DNA from: CAYXVB01 sp964467785
GTDB lineage: Bacteria > Bdellovibrionota > UBA1018
Assembly: GCA_964467785.1 (NCBI GenBank)
Contig: CAYXVB010000077.1
Span: 1 to 15,852 of the forward strand
DNA: 15,852 nt
Direction of reading: 5' to 3'
A program made the position numbers and the translations under genes. The notes under the pieces are model-generated. The model saw only the letters and a list, made by a program, of their open reading frames with translations. It made no database searches and was not told where the DNA came from. Below are positions 1 to 6,381 of this stretch, piece by piece. Each line of letters opens with the position of its first letter. The stretch's first letter is position 1.

Positions 1-214
1 TGGACAGGGGATCGTGGGCCCATGCACCACGGAAGAGGTCCATCGCCTCCAGCTTCCGCCGGATGCCTACATTTGCTTCCGATCCACCATCAACGGCTGG
101 ATGCCCTCGGCCGAGTGGCTGCGGCAAAATCCTTTAGCCGTCGCCAAAACGGGTGGGGATTTGTCGGAGAAGGCCAGTTCCGCTGAAGTCAGCGACCGCC
201 CCCGCGCGGCATGA
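1..214 (+). CDS. C-terminal end of a protein with a possible GYF_2-like domain (5' partial)
   Basis: The frame is open from the window edge and stops with TGA at 212-214, so this is most likely the tail of a longer gene; a GTG at 14 exists but has no ribosome site in view. The visible residues contain GPCTTEEV, a hydrophobic stretch (AYICF) and then GWMPSAEW. This spacing resembles the GYF_2/DUF4339 pattern (GP-x-T-x-EEL ... GW-x-PA), a small domain found at the ends of many bacterial membrane or regulatory proteins. The last ~20 residues look disordered. The 3' end overlaps the end of the convergent SRPBCC gene by 26 bases. The domain assignment is from pattern only, and the main function lies outside the window. 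Confidence 0.55.
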   Translation, partial: GQGIVGPCTTEEVHRLQLPPDAYICFRSTINGWMPSAEWLRQNPLAVAKTGGDLSEKASSAEVSDRPRAA

Positions 215-821
215 ATTCGAAGGTCGGTTCCTTCGGGAGCGTCAGCTCTGAGAACTTGATCAGATCAGGGTAATAGACCTGATTCATCAGCGTCCGCTCG
301 GCAAGGCGACCAAACACGCGGGAGCGCCAGTGACGAGTCTGTGCCACTTCCGAGCCGCGGATCACGGGACCTCGAGAGCCTTCAGCGAGTTCGACTTTCC
401 ATTCCAGACGGCTGAAAAGCTGCGGGAGGCGACCGGTCGAATCATCGAGCAGTTCGAGCCGGATCGCTTTACCCGGTTCGAACTCAAGCACTTTGACGGT
501 CAGATTGAAGCGGGACCAAGGACTGCGCTTGGGGTTGATCTGGAGCACGAGCCGTGAGCCCACTTGCGGCGCGCCGCTCAACACGATTCCTTCGGGTGAT
601 TCGACTCGATCCAGAGCCTTGAACCATTCGGGCCAGCGCTTGAGATCGTCGAGCCCGGCGCGAAGGTCCTCGGCTTTGCACTTGGACGGGACTTCGCGCG
701 CCCATTGGATCTCGCGGTCTCCCGCGTTGGCTGCATAGAGGGCGCTGGCGGCCACGGAGACAAAACCCGCGACCAGGACGAGCATGAGGATCCGGCTGAA
801 GGTCATTGGCTTGCGAATCAT
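189..821 (-). CDS. Exported or membrane-anchored SRPBCC (polyketide-cyclase-like) protein
   Basis: 210 residues. A basic start (MIRKPMTFSR) is followed by a hydrophobic segment at about residues 11-30 and small residues ALYAANA, a signal peptide or N-terminal anchor. The rest matches the SRPBCC/START-like fold pattern: a helix with LDDLKRWPEWFKALDRV, then alternating strands such as GSRLVLQI, FNLTVKVLEFEPGKAIRLEL and SRLEWKVEL, and a C-terminal helix (LAERTLMNQVYYPDL). Such proteins bind hydrophobic ligands in a cavity; the ligand cannot be told. I chose the ATG at 821 because AGGGGTGA lies just upstream and it precedes the hydrophobic segment; a longer form starting at 872 lacks this support. 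It diverges from the rluA-type gene with 88 bases between starts. Fold call is moderate, gene call strong. Confidence 0.8.
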   Translation of the reverse strand: MIRKPMTFSRILMLVLVAGFVSVAASALYAANAGDREIQWAREVPSKCKAEDLRAGLDDLKRWPEWFKALDRVESPEGIVLSGAPQVGSRLVLQINPKRSPWSRFNLTVKVLEFEPGKAIRLELLDDSTGRLPQLFSRLEWKVELAEGSRGPVIRGSEVAQTRHWRSRVFGRLAERTLMNQVYYPDLIKFSELTLPKEPTFEFMPRGGGR

Positions 822-909
822 GATTTCACCCCTGAGTGGCCCATCCCTTATCACAGCTCGCGCTTGCCGCACCCTTTAATTGGAGATGGATTATGGTAGG
901 CTCAGGGCA

Positions 910-1623
910 ATGTCCGACTCCTCGTCCCGCCCATTGCCCGTCCCGGCAGCGACCTTGTTCCCTCAGCCTGAGGTCATCGCGCGTACCGAGCGCTGGCTCG
1001 TAATCAACAAGCCCGCAGGCTGGTTGACGATTCCGCCCTCGCGTCCCTCCGCTGACTCGACTCAGAATCCCGAACCAGTTCTGTCCGCGTGGGCGCTCCA
1101 ATATGAGCGCGAGCAGGGAGGGGACAAGATTTGGGTGGTCCACCGGATCGATCGCGAGACCAGCGGTGTGGTGCTGTTTGCGCGCACTTCGGAAGATCAC
1201 CGAGCGGCCAATGGCTGGTTCGAAAAACATCAAGTCCGCAAGGTATACGATTGCCTGGCCGTGGGCGAGGCTTCGATGCCCGTGCTCACGTTGCGCAAGC
1301 CGATCCAGGGCGCCCCCTCGATCACTCAGGTCGAAGTGATGGAAGCTTGGCGCGAAGGATTCCTCGCGCGCGTGGCGCCGCGCTCGGGCCGGCGCCATCA
1401 GATCCGCATTCATCTGGCGGACGAAGGGCATCCGCTCTGGGGCGACACTCGCTACGGGGGGCCTCGCACGGTGCAGGTCGGCGGACAGGATCTCGAAGTG
1501 GGCCGCGTGGCGCTGCACGCGGCGCGCCTGGAGCTTCCCACGGGCGAAAAGTTCGTCGCGCCGTGGCCCGCGGATTTTCAATCCTGGGTGGATCGACTGG
1601 GAAAGGTGGGGACACGTGTCTGA
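910..1623 (+). CDS. RluA-family RNA pseudouridine synthase
   Basis: 237 residues. The enzyme would isomerise uridine to pseudouridine in rRNA or tRNA in the cytoplasm. The family signature HRIDRETSG lies at residues 78-86 with the presumed catalytic Asp81. Other family blocks are VINKPAGWLTIP near residues 31-42, RSGRRHQIRIHLA near 158-169 and HPLWGDTRYGG near 174-184. There is no N-terminal S4 domain, so it is a short RluA/TruC-like form; which uridine it modifies cannot be told. The ATG at 910 is chosen because the conserved core begins soon after; an in-frame ATG at 880 would add 10 residues unlike the family. The gene overlaps the next (methyltransferase) gene by 8 bases, so the two are probably co-translated as an RNA-modification pair. 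Confidence 0.92.
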   Translation: MSDSSSRPLPVPAATLFPQPEVIARTERWLVINKPAGWLTIPPSRPSADSTQNPEPVLSAWALQYEREQGGDKIWVVHRIDRETSGVVLFARTSEDHRAANGWFEKHQVRKVYDCLAVGEASMPVLTLRKPIQGAPSITQVEVMEAWREGFLARVAPRSGRRHQIRIHLADEGHPLWGDTRYGGPRTVQVGGQDLEVGRVALHAARLELPTGEKFVAPWPADFQSWVDRLGKVGTRV

Positions 1624-2641
1624 GCGCAACGACAAGCATGCGGAGCTGCAACGTGCCTGGAGCTGGCGCGAGGAGCGGGGAGTGCTCGCCGAGACGGGCG
1701 CGCTCCGAGTGTTTCACGGCCCGGGCGAGGGCCAGGGCGCTTTGACCCAGCTCGCGATCGATCGCTTTGTCTGCGCCGCGGGCCCGGACGCGGGAGATCA
1801 CTATTGGCTCACTTTCTGGGAGCGCGAAGGTCGCGGCGCTGCAGGTGGCAATGGCGCGCGCGAGACTCAGGCGGTCCGCGATGCGGCTGTGGCCTTCTTG
1901 CGGGAAAAAGGCGCGGCTTCGGTCGTTGAGCTCGGGAGGCCCGAAAAGGGCGTGCCCGGCGAGCCAGTCGCGCTCTATGGAAAACCGCCCGAAGGCCGCT
2001 TCGAAGTCACCGAGGTGGGCCGCTACTGGATCCAGCTCCAGGGCGCGCGGCATCCGGGACTCTTTCTCGATCATGCGCCGCTGCGCCACTGGCTCCGCGC
2101 CCGCGCGCGTGGCTGGCGCGTGCTCAATCTCTTTGCCTACACGGGTAGCCTCTCGGTCGCCGCGGGCTTGGGCGGCGCCGAGCACGTCACCACGCTCGAT
2201 CTCTCCAAGTCCACGGTGGACTGGGCGCACGCCAACTGGACGCTGAATCGTTTTCCGGACGCATCGGCGCGCTTTATCTCGGGGGATGTCTTTGAGTGGC
2301 TCCCGCGGCTCGCGCGCGAAAAACGCATTTTCGACTGCATCATTCTGGATCCACCTTCGTTCTCCCGCGGCAAGAAGGGGAGCTTCTCCACGGCCAAGGA
2401 TCTGACCCGGTTGCATGCGCTCGCCTTCGATCTGCTCGCGCCGGGCGGGGTGGTGGCCACCTCGATCAACTCCGCGCAGATCCCCCGGCAGCGCTTTGAG
2501 GCTGACGTGCTCGCGGCCGCGCGAGCGAGTCAATTGTCGTTCGAAGTGCTCTCGGAAATCCAGCAACCGGAGACTTTTCCGTCGCCCCTGGGCTCGGCGC
2601 CGGAGCGCTATCTCAAGGGCTGGGTTCTTCGGGCGCGTTGA
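1616..2641 (+). CDS. Class I SAM-dependent methyltransferase, RlmI/RlmK-like (probable rRNA methyltransferase)
   Basis: 341 residues, GTG start inside the end of the pseudouridine synthase gene, preceded by GGAAAGGTGGGG. The catalytic half is typical of COG1092-type 23S rRNA methyltransferases: GLFLDHAPLRHWLR at about 148-161, motif I NLFAYTGSLSVAAGLGGA at 171-188, the acidic ribose-binding motif DLSKS at 195-199, and motif IV DPPSFSR at 245-251, which in RlmK/RlmI-type enzymes contacts the target base. The N-terminal ~130 residues carry strand-rich sequence but no clear PUA domain as in E. coli RlmI. Expected substrate is 23S rRNA; the exact base (and N versus C5 chemistry) cannot be read from sequence. 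Coupling to an RluA-type gene supports an RNA-modification role. It ends 18 bases from the stop of the convergent secreted-protein gene. Confidence 0.9.
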   Translation: MSERNDKHAELQRAWSWREERGVLAETGALRVFHGPGEGQGALTQLAIDRFVCAAGPDAGDHYWLTFWEREGRGAAGGNGARETQAVRDAAVAFLREKGAASVVELGRPEKGVPGEPVALYGKPPEGRFEVTEVGRYWIQLQGARHPGLFLDHAPLRHWLRARARGWRVLNLFAYTGSLSVAAGLGGAEHVTTLDLSKSTVDWAHANWTLNRFPDASARFISGDVFEWLPRLAREKRIFDCIILDPPSFSRGKKGSFSTAKDLTRLHALAFDLLAPGGVVATSINSAQIPRQRFEADVLAAARASQLSFEVLSEIQQPETFPSPLGSAPERYLKGWVLRAR

Positions 2642-2659
2642 GACGGGCTACGATGGAGG

Positions 2660-4243
2660 TTAGAGATCCGAGAAGAGCTTGCTGCACTCCTCCGGCAGCA
2701 ATCTCAGGACCTTGGCGTCTTTTGTCTTGGCGTCAAAGATCATCTCACCGGTACCGTAACGGTGTTCTTTATGTTTCATCGGATATGCCTTTCGCCCAAT
2801 TTTGGCGAACTTGAGTATCCAAGGGTCGTCCAATCTAAAGTCCTGCGCCCGACCTAGTACTTTCCCTGTTTCGAACATATCGGACTCCATGACCGCGCGT
2901 TTCACGCCGTCGTTTCGAAAGGCGCTCGATTCGCTCAAGACAATCCCTTTGAACTCCTCCCGGTGTCTCTCTCGGAGTTGATGCAAGACACTTCTCCAGA
3001 GCTCCTCCTGCGCGACATTTCCTGATCGAGCATCGGTAAACGCCACCGAATTGAGAAGCCCGCTATACCCAAAGTCGACGCTCGCATACCGATTTCCGTC
3101 CGGACCTGTGACTGGAACGAGCTGAATAAAGCCAAGGTATTTTCCATCCCGCTCAATATGATAGACCCGCGCATCTTGAATGAGCGCGGTACCCCATCTC
3201 TCCGGGCTGAGCGTGTCGCAGCTGCCGCCGACGCATTCCTTGAGCGGAATTCCCTTAAAGAGGCTGTGAAACGGGCGAGGTGATTGTCTTAAGGTGAGTG
3301 AGAATTCTCGAGGAAATCTGAAATTATTAGGGTCATATTGACGAAATAGTCGGAAAGGCGATTCCTCCTTGACCCCTTGGAGCGCTTTTTCCGTAAACTC
3401 TTGAGCTGAGGGGATCTGATCTCGAAAAACCGAATATAAGAAGGATAATGTCTTGCGCCGGATCTCAGACGAAAGCGTCTGGAGCGATGGAAGTGTCTGT
3501 GCGACCTTTGTTTCGTCGATGTAACGGGATGGATTTTCCCTCAGTTCGTCGAGAAGTCCGAGCATGACGGAAGGGTTTCTCGTTTTGAAGGTTTGCTCGT
3601 CCGCGATAGTAAAAGCGCTTTCAGGCCCTGAATAGAGGTATGAAAAGGCGACATTAGCAGCCTGGCGGGTCTCAGGCGCGGCGCGGATCTTTTTCAAGAA
3701 CATCGCTCGGCGGATCTCGATCGCCTTTTTTCCCTCTTGGCTCTGAGCGATATCCCTTTCGAAGTCATCGAACGCTTTCAATGTCTGTTCACTGTTTTGA
3801 AGCGCCCCGGCCTTGAATTTCTCGCCGTGGTAGCCGATGTTCTCTCGGACCGAGTTCCGCAGCGGAGATGCGACTTTAAGCGATAGAACAAAGGACATCG
3901 GAAAGTCGCCAAAGGTGACGTTGTAGAGGTAGCGGTCCGACTTCACGGAGATTTCGATGGTCTGAGGCTTGAGGGCCGGGTTCAGAGCGCGGTCGTGCAA
4001 GTCCGGTAGCTCGGTCTGTAGCCGATTGGCTTGATTCAAGATTCCCCGGAACTCCTCCATGGGGATCTTGTCGCTCTTCATGTATTCTTGGACCGCGGAT
4101 AAGTATTCGGCCTGGGCGTTGGGGTCCTTGAAAAGCTCAGCGCCATATTTGTCCGCGATGCGGTCAAGTTCCGCCAGACTTTTGGCGAAAGCCGGTAAAG
4201 ATATAAAGAAGGCGAGGAAAGCAGCCCATGAGCCAAGGGTCAT
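2660..4243 (-). CDS. Exported protein of unknown function, 527 residues, possible GNAT-like C-terminal region
   Basis: I do not recognise this family. It starts with a hydrophobic segment and AFA before Lys21, a plausible Sec signal peptide with cleavage near residue 20. Residues 21-330 are mainly helical and charged. From about 335 the pattern changes: a CVGGSC pair of cysteines (337, 342), then strands ARVYHIERDGKYLGFIQLV and NRYASVDFGYSGLL, a helix (EELWRSVLHQLRERH) and FKGIVLSESSAFRNDGV. This order is reminiscent of an acetyltransferase-like (GNAT) fold, but that is only an inference. With the ATG at 4243 (AAGAAGAG upstream) the signal peptide has no positive charge; LPKRRA is encoded directly upstream after an in-frame TAA, reachable only from a rare CTG start. 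It lies 89 bases downstream of the other exported gene, same strand, and shares its low GC. Confidence 0.85.
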   Translation of the reverse strand: MTLGSWAAFLAFFISLPAFAKSLAELDRIADKYGAELFKDPNAQAEYLSAVQEYMKSDKIPMEEFRGILNQANRLQTELPDLHDRALNPALKPQTIEISVKSDRYLYNVTFGDFPMSFVLSLKVASPLRNSVRENIGYHGEKFKAGALQNSEQTLKAFDDFERDIAQSQEGKKAIEIRRAMFLKKIRAAPETRQAANVAFSYLYSGPESAFTIADEQTFKTRNPSVMLGLLDELRENPSRYIDETKVAQTLPSLQTLSSEIRRKTLSFLYSVFRDQIPSAQEFTEKALQGVKEESPFRLFRQYDPNNFRFPREFSLTLRQSPRPFHSLFKGIPLKECVGGSCDTLSPERWGTALIQDARVYHIERDGKYLGFIQLVPVTGPDGNRYASVDFGYSGLLNSVAFTDARSGNVAQEELWRSVLHQLRERHREEFKGIVLSESSAFRNDGVKRAVMESDMFETGKVLGRAQDFRLDDPWILKFAKIGRKAYPMKHKEHRYGTGEMIFDAKTKDAKVLRLLPEECSKLFSDL

Positions 4244-4332
4244 CGCTCTTCTTTTCGGCAGTTACAAATCGGGATCTTAGTGCATCTGTCGGATCATCCA
4301 CTTATGCGTTGTGCCTTGCGCTATCTTTCGAT

Positions 4333-5169
4333 TTAGAGGGCAATTCCGTAAAATGTATCATCCATGGGCGCGTTAAAGGCACTGTCGAGCTTTAACCTAC
4401 TCTCGAGATTCAATTCCTTTGCCGCGCTCCTTTTCATCACCAAGACCATCGGGAAGCCCTCGGGCGATTGTATGATCCTAAAGCCCCCGTAGGCGTCCGT
4501 GAGTAGGTCAGCCCTCGCCTCGATTCCGGGCAACTGGGTTTCACTATATCCGATGAGATAATTGAACTTCCCCTGGTTCTTGAACTTCTCCAAAGTGTCA
4601 TAAAAAGCGGTTCGAAGTCGTGCTCTGTCCTGTTCCGCCATCCCGACCGTCGTCCACGTATCGACCGCCTCTTGCTTGACGCCATCCCAGATTGTTTCAG
4701 GAACGACTGGAATGTCGCTCAATGGCATATGAATCGCTTTGATCATAGGCTCTTCGATCATGATCGTATTCGATGGAGTGTCCGGCAAATTTTTTAGATA
4801 ACTGATCGTGTCCTGGCCATTGATCGCATAGGTCGTGTGCCTCCTTGAGGCGGCTTCCAGCATGGCGGCCCCAGCACCGGCGCCCGAATCAATGATCACC
4901 GAGCCAGGCTGAAGTGCCCTGAATTGATTCGCGAAATCGGAGGTCAAAAAATAGAAGTAGCCGCGCGTCTCATCGGTCATCGTCCTCAGGTTGGGGCGCC
5001 GATAATTCTTGGGAGATAATGTCGCGTTCTCGTTTCTAAGATAACTATCAGTATCGAGCTTCGTGAATAGGGACGAGCATCGTTGCTGTCCATGCGCGCT
5101 TTGACCCAAAGCCGATCCCAAAACCAGCGACAAGAGAGAGGGAAGCAAAACTTTCATTGCATGGCCCAT
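4333..5169 (-). CDS. Exported protein with methyltransferase-like glycine-rich motif, function unknown
   Basis: 278 residues. The N-terminus is a signal peptide: MKVLLPSLLSLVLGSALG followed by QSAHGQQ, cleavage probably after ALG or AHG. The mature protein contains VIIDSGAGAGAAMLEAA at about residues 91-107, which has the shape of motif I of class I SAM-dependent methyltransferases (hydrophobic strand, D-x-G-x-G-x-G, helix), preceded by a FANQFRALQPGS segment of the kind that leads into it. Later blocks (FNYLIGYSETQLPG, FRIIQSPEGFPMVLVMKRS) could be the remaining Rossmann strands. Clear catalytic motifs are not visible, and SAM is not expected in the periplasm, so it may be degenerate or act in another compartment. 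The start is ambiguous between ATG 5169 and ATG 5157 (MKVLL), neither with a strong ribosome site. Probably co-transcribed with the downstream 527-residue exported gene. Confidence 0.85.
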   Translation of the reverse strand: MGHAMKVLLPSLLSLVLGSALGQSAHGQQRCSSLFTKLDTDSYLRNENATLSPKNYRRPNLRTMTDETRGYFYFLTSDFANQFRALQPGSVIIDSGAGAGAAMLEAASRRHTTYAINGQDTISYLKNLPDTPSNTIMIEEPMIKAIHMPLSDIPVVPETIWDGVKQEAVDTWTTVGMAEQDRARLRTAFYDTLEKFKNQGKFNYLIGYSETQLPGIEARADLLTDAYGGFRIIQSPEGFPMVLVMKRSAAKELNLESRLKLDSAFNAPMDDTFYGIAL

Positions 5170-5401
5170 TCTTTTTTTCGCGCTGTCCCAGGTACTTCCT
5201 TTTGATGCCGTTTCCGTGCACTCCGAAAAGTAACCGTGACCCTTAACCCGTCAGTGAGCCGATGGGTTGTTATTTTGAGCGCTTGCGCCTCACTCGCCGA
5301 TGGGACTCCCGCCAGGGCAGATCCCTTGGCCGACTCGACGACAAGGAGCTTGCGCCGTGTGCGAGTTACCTGCAGCTGAGCGTCGCCCCATTCGTCGCGC
5401 T

Positions 5402-5428
5402 ATGCATGGCGCGCGATGCATGGCGCGC
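5402..5428 (+). repeat. Two tandem copies of a 13-base unit, ATGCATGGCGCGC
   Basis: Copies lie at 5402-5414 and 5416-5428, separated by one G. Both contain the palindromes ATGCAT and GCGCGC, so several alternative hairpins are possible. The second copy forms the right arm of the terminator-like hairpin, and the first copy can pair with 5214-5220 in the 6S model. Confidence 0.85.
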
Positions 5429-5433
5429 TTTTT
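5409..5433 (+). terminator. Rho-independent terminator-like hairpin
   Basis: GCGCGC (5409-5414) pairs with GCGCGC (5423-5428) across an 8-base loop, followed directly by five T (5429-5433). On the plus strand no protein gene precedes it, so it most likely ends the candidate 6S RNA. The T-run is short, which lowers confidence. Confidence 0.5.
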
Positions 5434-5565
5434 CTGAATGAGAGTGATGGACTTCCATATTGGCTATGCTGAGCGCCGTGAGGCTCGGACAGCGGTATCA
5501 TACATTTTTGGGTGCCCCGCTCGGTTGGAGCAGGATGGATTGAGGGTCGTGGCGGAGGGAATGAG
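5434..5565 (+). other. Leader region of the SDR gene
   Basis: 132 bases between the terminator-like hairpin and the SDR start. TATCAT at 5496-5501 is a possible -10 element, but no acceptable -35 lies at the right distance. The strong GGAGG at 5554-5558 is the SDR ribosome site. Nothing else is supported here. Confidence 0.3.
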
Positions 5566-6372
5566 ATGGGTCAGAAAGTTGGAGTTCGATTGCAGAGCCT
5601 GCCGGGGAGTTGGGCCTTGGTCACCGGGGCGTCCGCCGGGATCGGCAGGGAATATTGTGCGCAGTTGGCGTCCCTGGGGATGCACCTGGTGCTGGTCGCC
5701 CGGCGCAAGGAACTTTTGGAGGAATTGAGCCGGGAGCTCTCGGAGCGCCACTCTATCCAAACGCTCGTGCTTGCGATCGACCTCAGTCGGCCCGACTCCG
5801 TGGGGAAAATCGTCGAAGCGCTCGCGGAACGCGGCATCCGCGTGCGTCTGCTCGTCAACAACGTGGGTGTCAATCAATGGGGGCCGTTCGAAAAAGCGGA
5901 ACCAGAACAGTATTTTAGGCTTTTGCAGCTCAACGTCGGCACCCCTGTCGCGTTGTGCAAGGCGCTTCTGCCGCAGTTGACTTCACAAGCGCCAGCGGCC
6001 GTGATTCAGGTCGCGTCGGAGGCGGCCTATCAACCGGTTCCCTATATGGCGGTCTATGCGGCATCCAAGGCTTTTCTGGTCAGTTTCGGCCAAGCGCTTT
6101 TCGAGGAGTGGCGAAAGCACGGAGTCCATGTCCAAACCCTGATTCCAGGGACCGAGGCGCCTGCGCAGAGCCGTGCGAGCGGATCGCCGCCGAGAGAAAT
6201 CGATCGGACAGTCAACCCAAAAAAGATCGTGGCGTTTTCCTTGGGTGCTCTCGAACGGGGTGACGTCGTCGCGTTGCATTCGAAGACTGTTTTCAAACAG
6301 AAGTTGTTCGTCTTCCTGTTTTCGCCGCGGTTTGTCGTGCGTAAGGTCGCGGAGATGTTTCGTCCAGTCTAA
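5566..6372 (+). CDS. Short-chain dehydrogenase/reductase (SDR family)
   Basis: 268 residues, NAD(P)-dependent oxidoreductase of the classical SDR type. The nucleotide-binding motif TGASAGIG is at 20-27, the adenine-side acidic motif around IDLSR at 71-75, NNVG (variant of NNAG) at 98-101, and the catalytic triad Ser151, Tyr164, Lys168 (YAASK) has the usual 13-residue Ser-Tyr spacing. ARRKE after the second strand suggests NADPH preference. The hydrophobic C-terminal segment (KLFVFLFSPRFVVRKVAEMF) may associate with a membrane, as in some lipid-linked reductases of the DltE/YqjQ type; substrate unknown. The ATG at 5566 is chosen for the excellent GGAGG at 5554-5558, seven bases upstream; a longer form from 5512 is not supported. 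It is convergent with the next gene, with 9 bases between stops. Confidence 0.93.
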   Translation: MGQKVGVRLQSLPGSWALVTGASAGIGREYCAQLASLGMHLVLVARRKELLEELSRELSERHSIQTLVLAIDLSRPDSVGKIVEALAERGIRVRLLVNNVGVNQWGPFEKAEPEQYFRLLQLNVGTPVALCKALLPQLTSQAPAAVIQVASEAAYQPVPYMAVYAASKAFLVSFGQALFEEWRKHGVHVQTLIPGTEAPAQSRASGSPPREIDRTVNPKKIVAFSLGALERGDVVALHSKTVFKQKLFVFLFSPRFVVRKVAEMFRPV

Positions 6373-6381
6373 GGATGCAAG

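Larger units (their letters stand above)
5214..5433 (+). ncRNA. ssrS: Candidate 6S RNA (SsrS), regulator of RNA polymerase
   Basis: No protein gene fits here. GAGCCGAT at 5256-5263, preceded by CCCGTCAGT, matches the E. coli 6S segment CCCCUGAGCCGAU from which product RNA is made. Hand-drawn pairing gives a long rod: closing stem CCGTGCA (5214-5220) with TGCATGG (5403-5409); CGTGAC (5235-5240) with GTCGCG (5394-5399); CGTCAGT (5249-5255) with GCTGAGCG (5375-5382, one bulge); a large bubble holding GAGCCGAT plus a small hairpin at 5277-5291; ACTCGC (5292-5297) with GCGAGT (5361-5366); apical hairpin GCCAGGG/CCCTTGGC (5311-5330). CGACGACA (5336-5343) is also shared with E. coli 6S. The ~200-base length to the terminator is typical. 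6S binds the housekeeping holoenzyme in place of promoter DNA. Ends are uncertain, and I see no convincing promoter; another structured RNA remains possible. Confidence 0.5.

Noticed and set aside
822..909. Divergent promoter between the SRPBCC and RluA-type genes
   Set aside because: TATGGT and GATAAG resemble -10 boxes, but no -35 element sits at an acceptable distance on either strand.
826..1635. Minus-strand open frame of 269 codons
   Set aside because: Antisense to the RluA-type gene; low-complexity translation and no ribosome site.
1322..2566. Long minus-strand open frame (414 codons) opposite the pseudouridine synthase and methyltransferase genes
   Set aside because: Its translation is Arg/Ala/Gly-rich with no recognisable motif, while the plus strand carries two complete enzyme families with all motifs; it is an antisense frame typical of GC-rich DNA.
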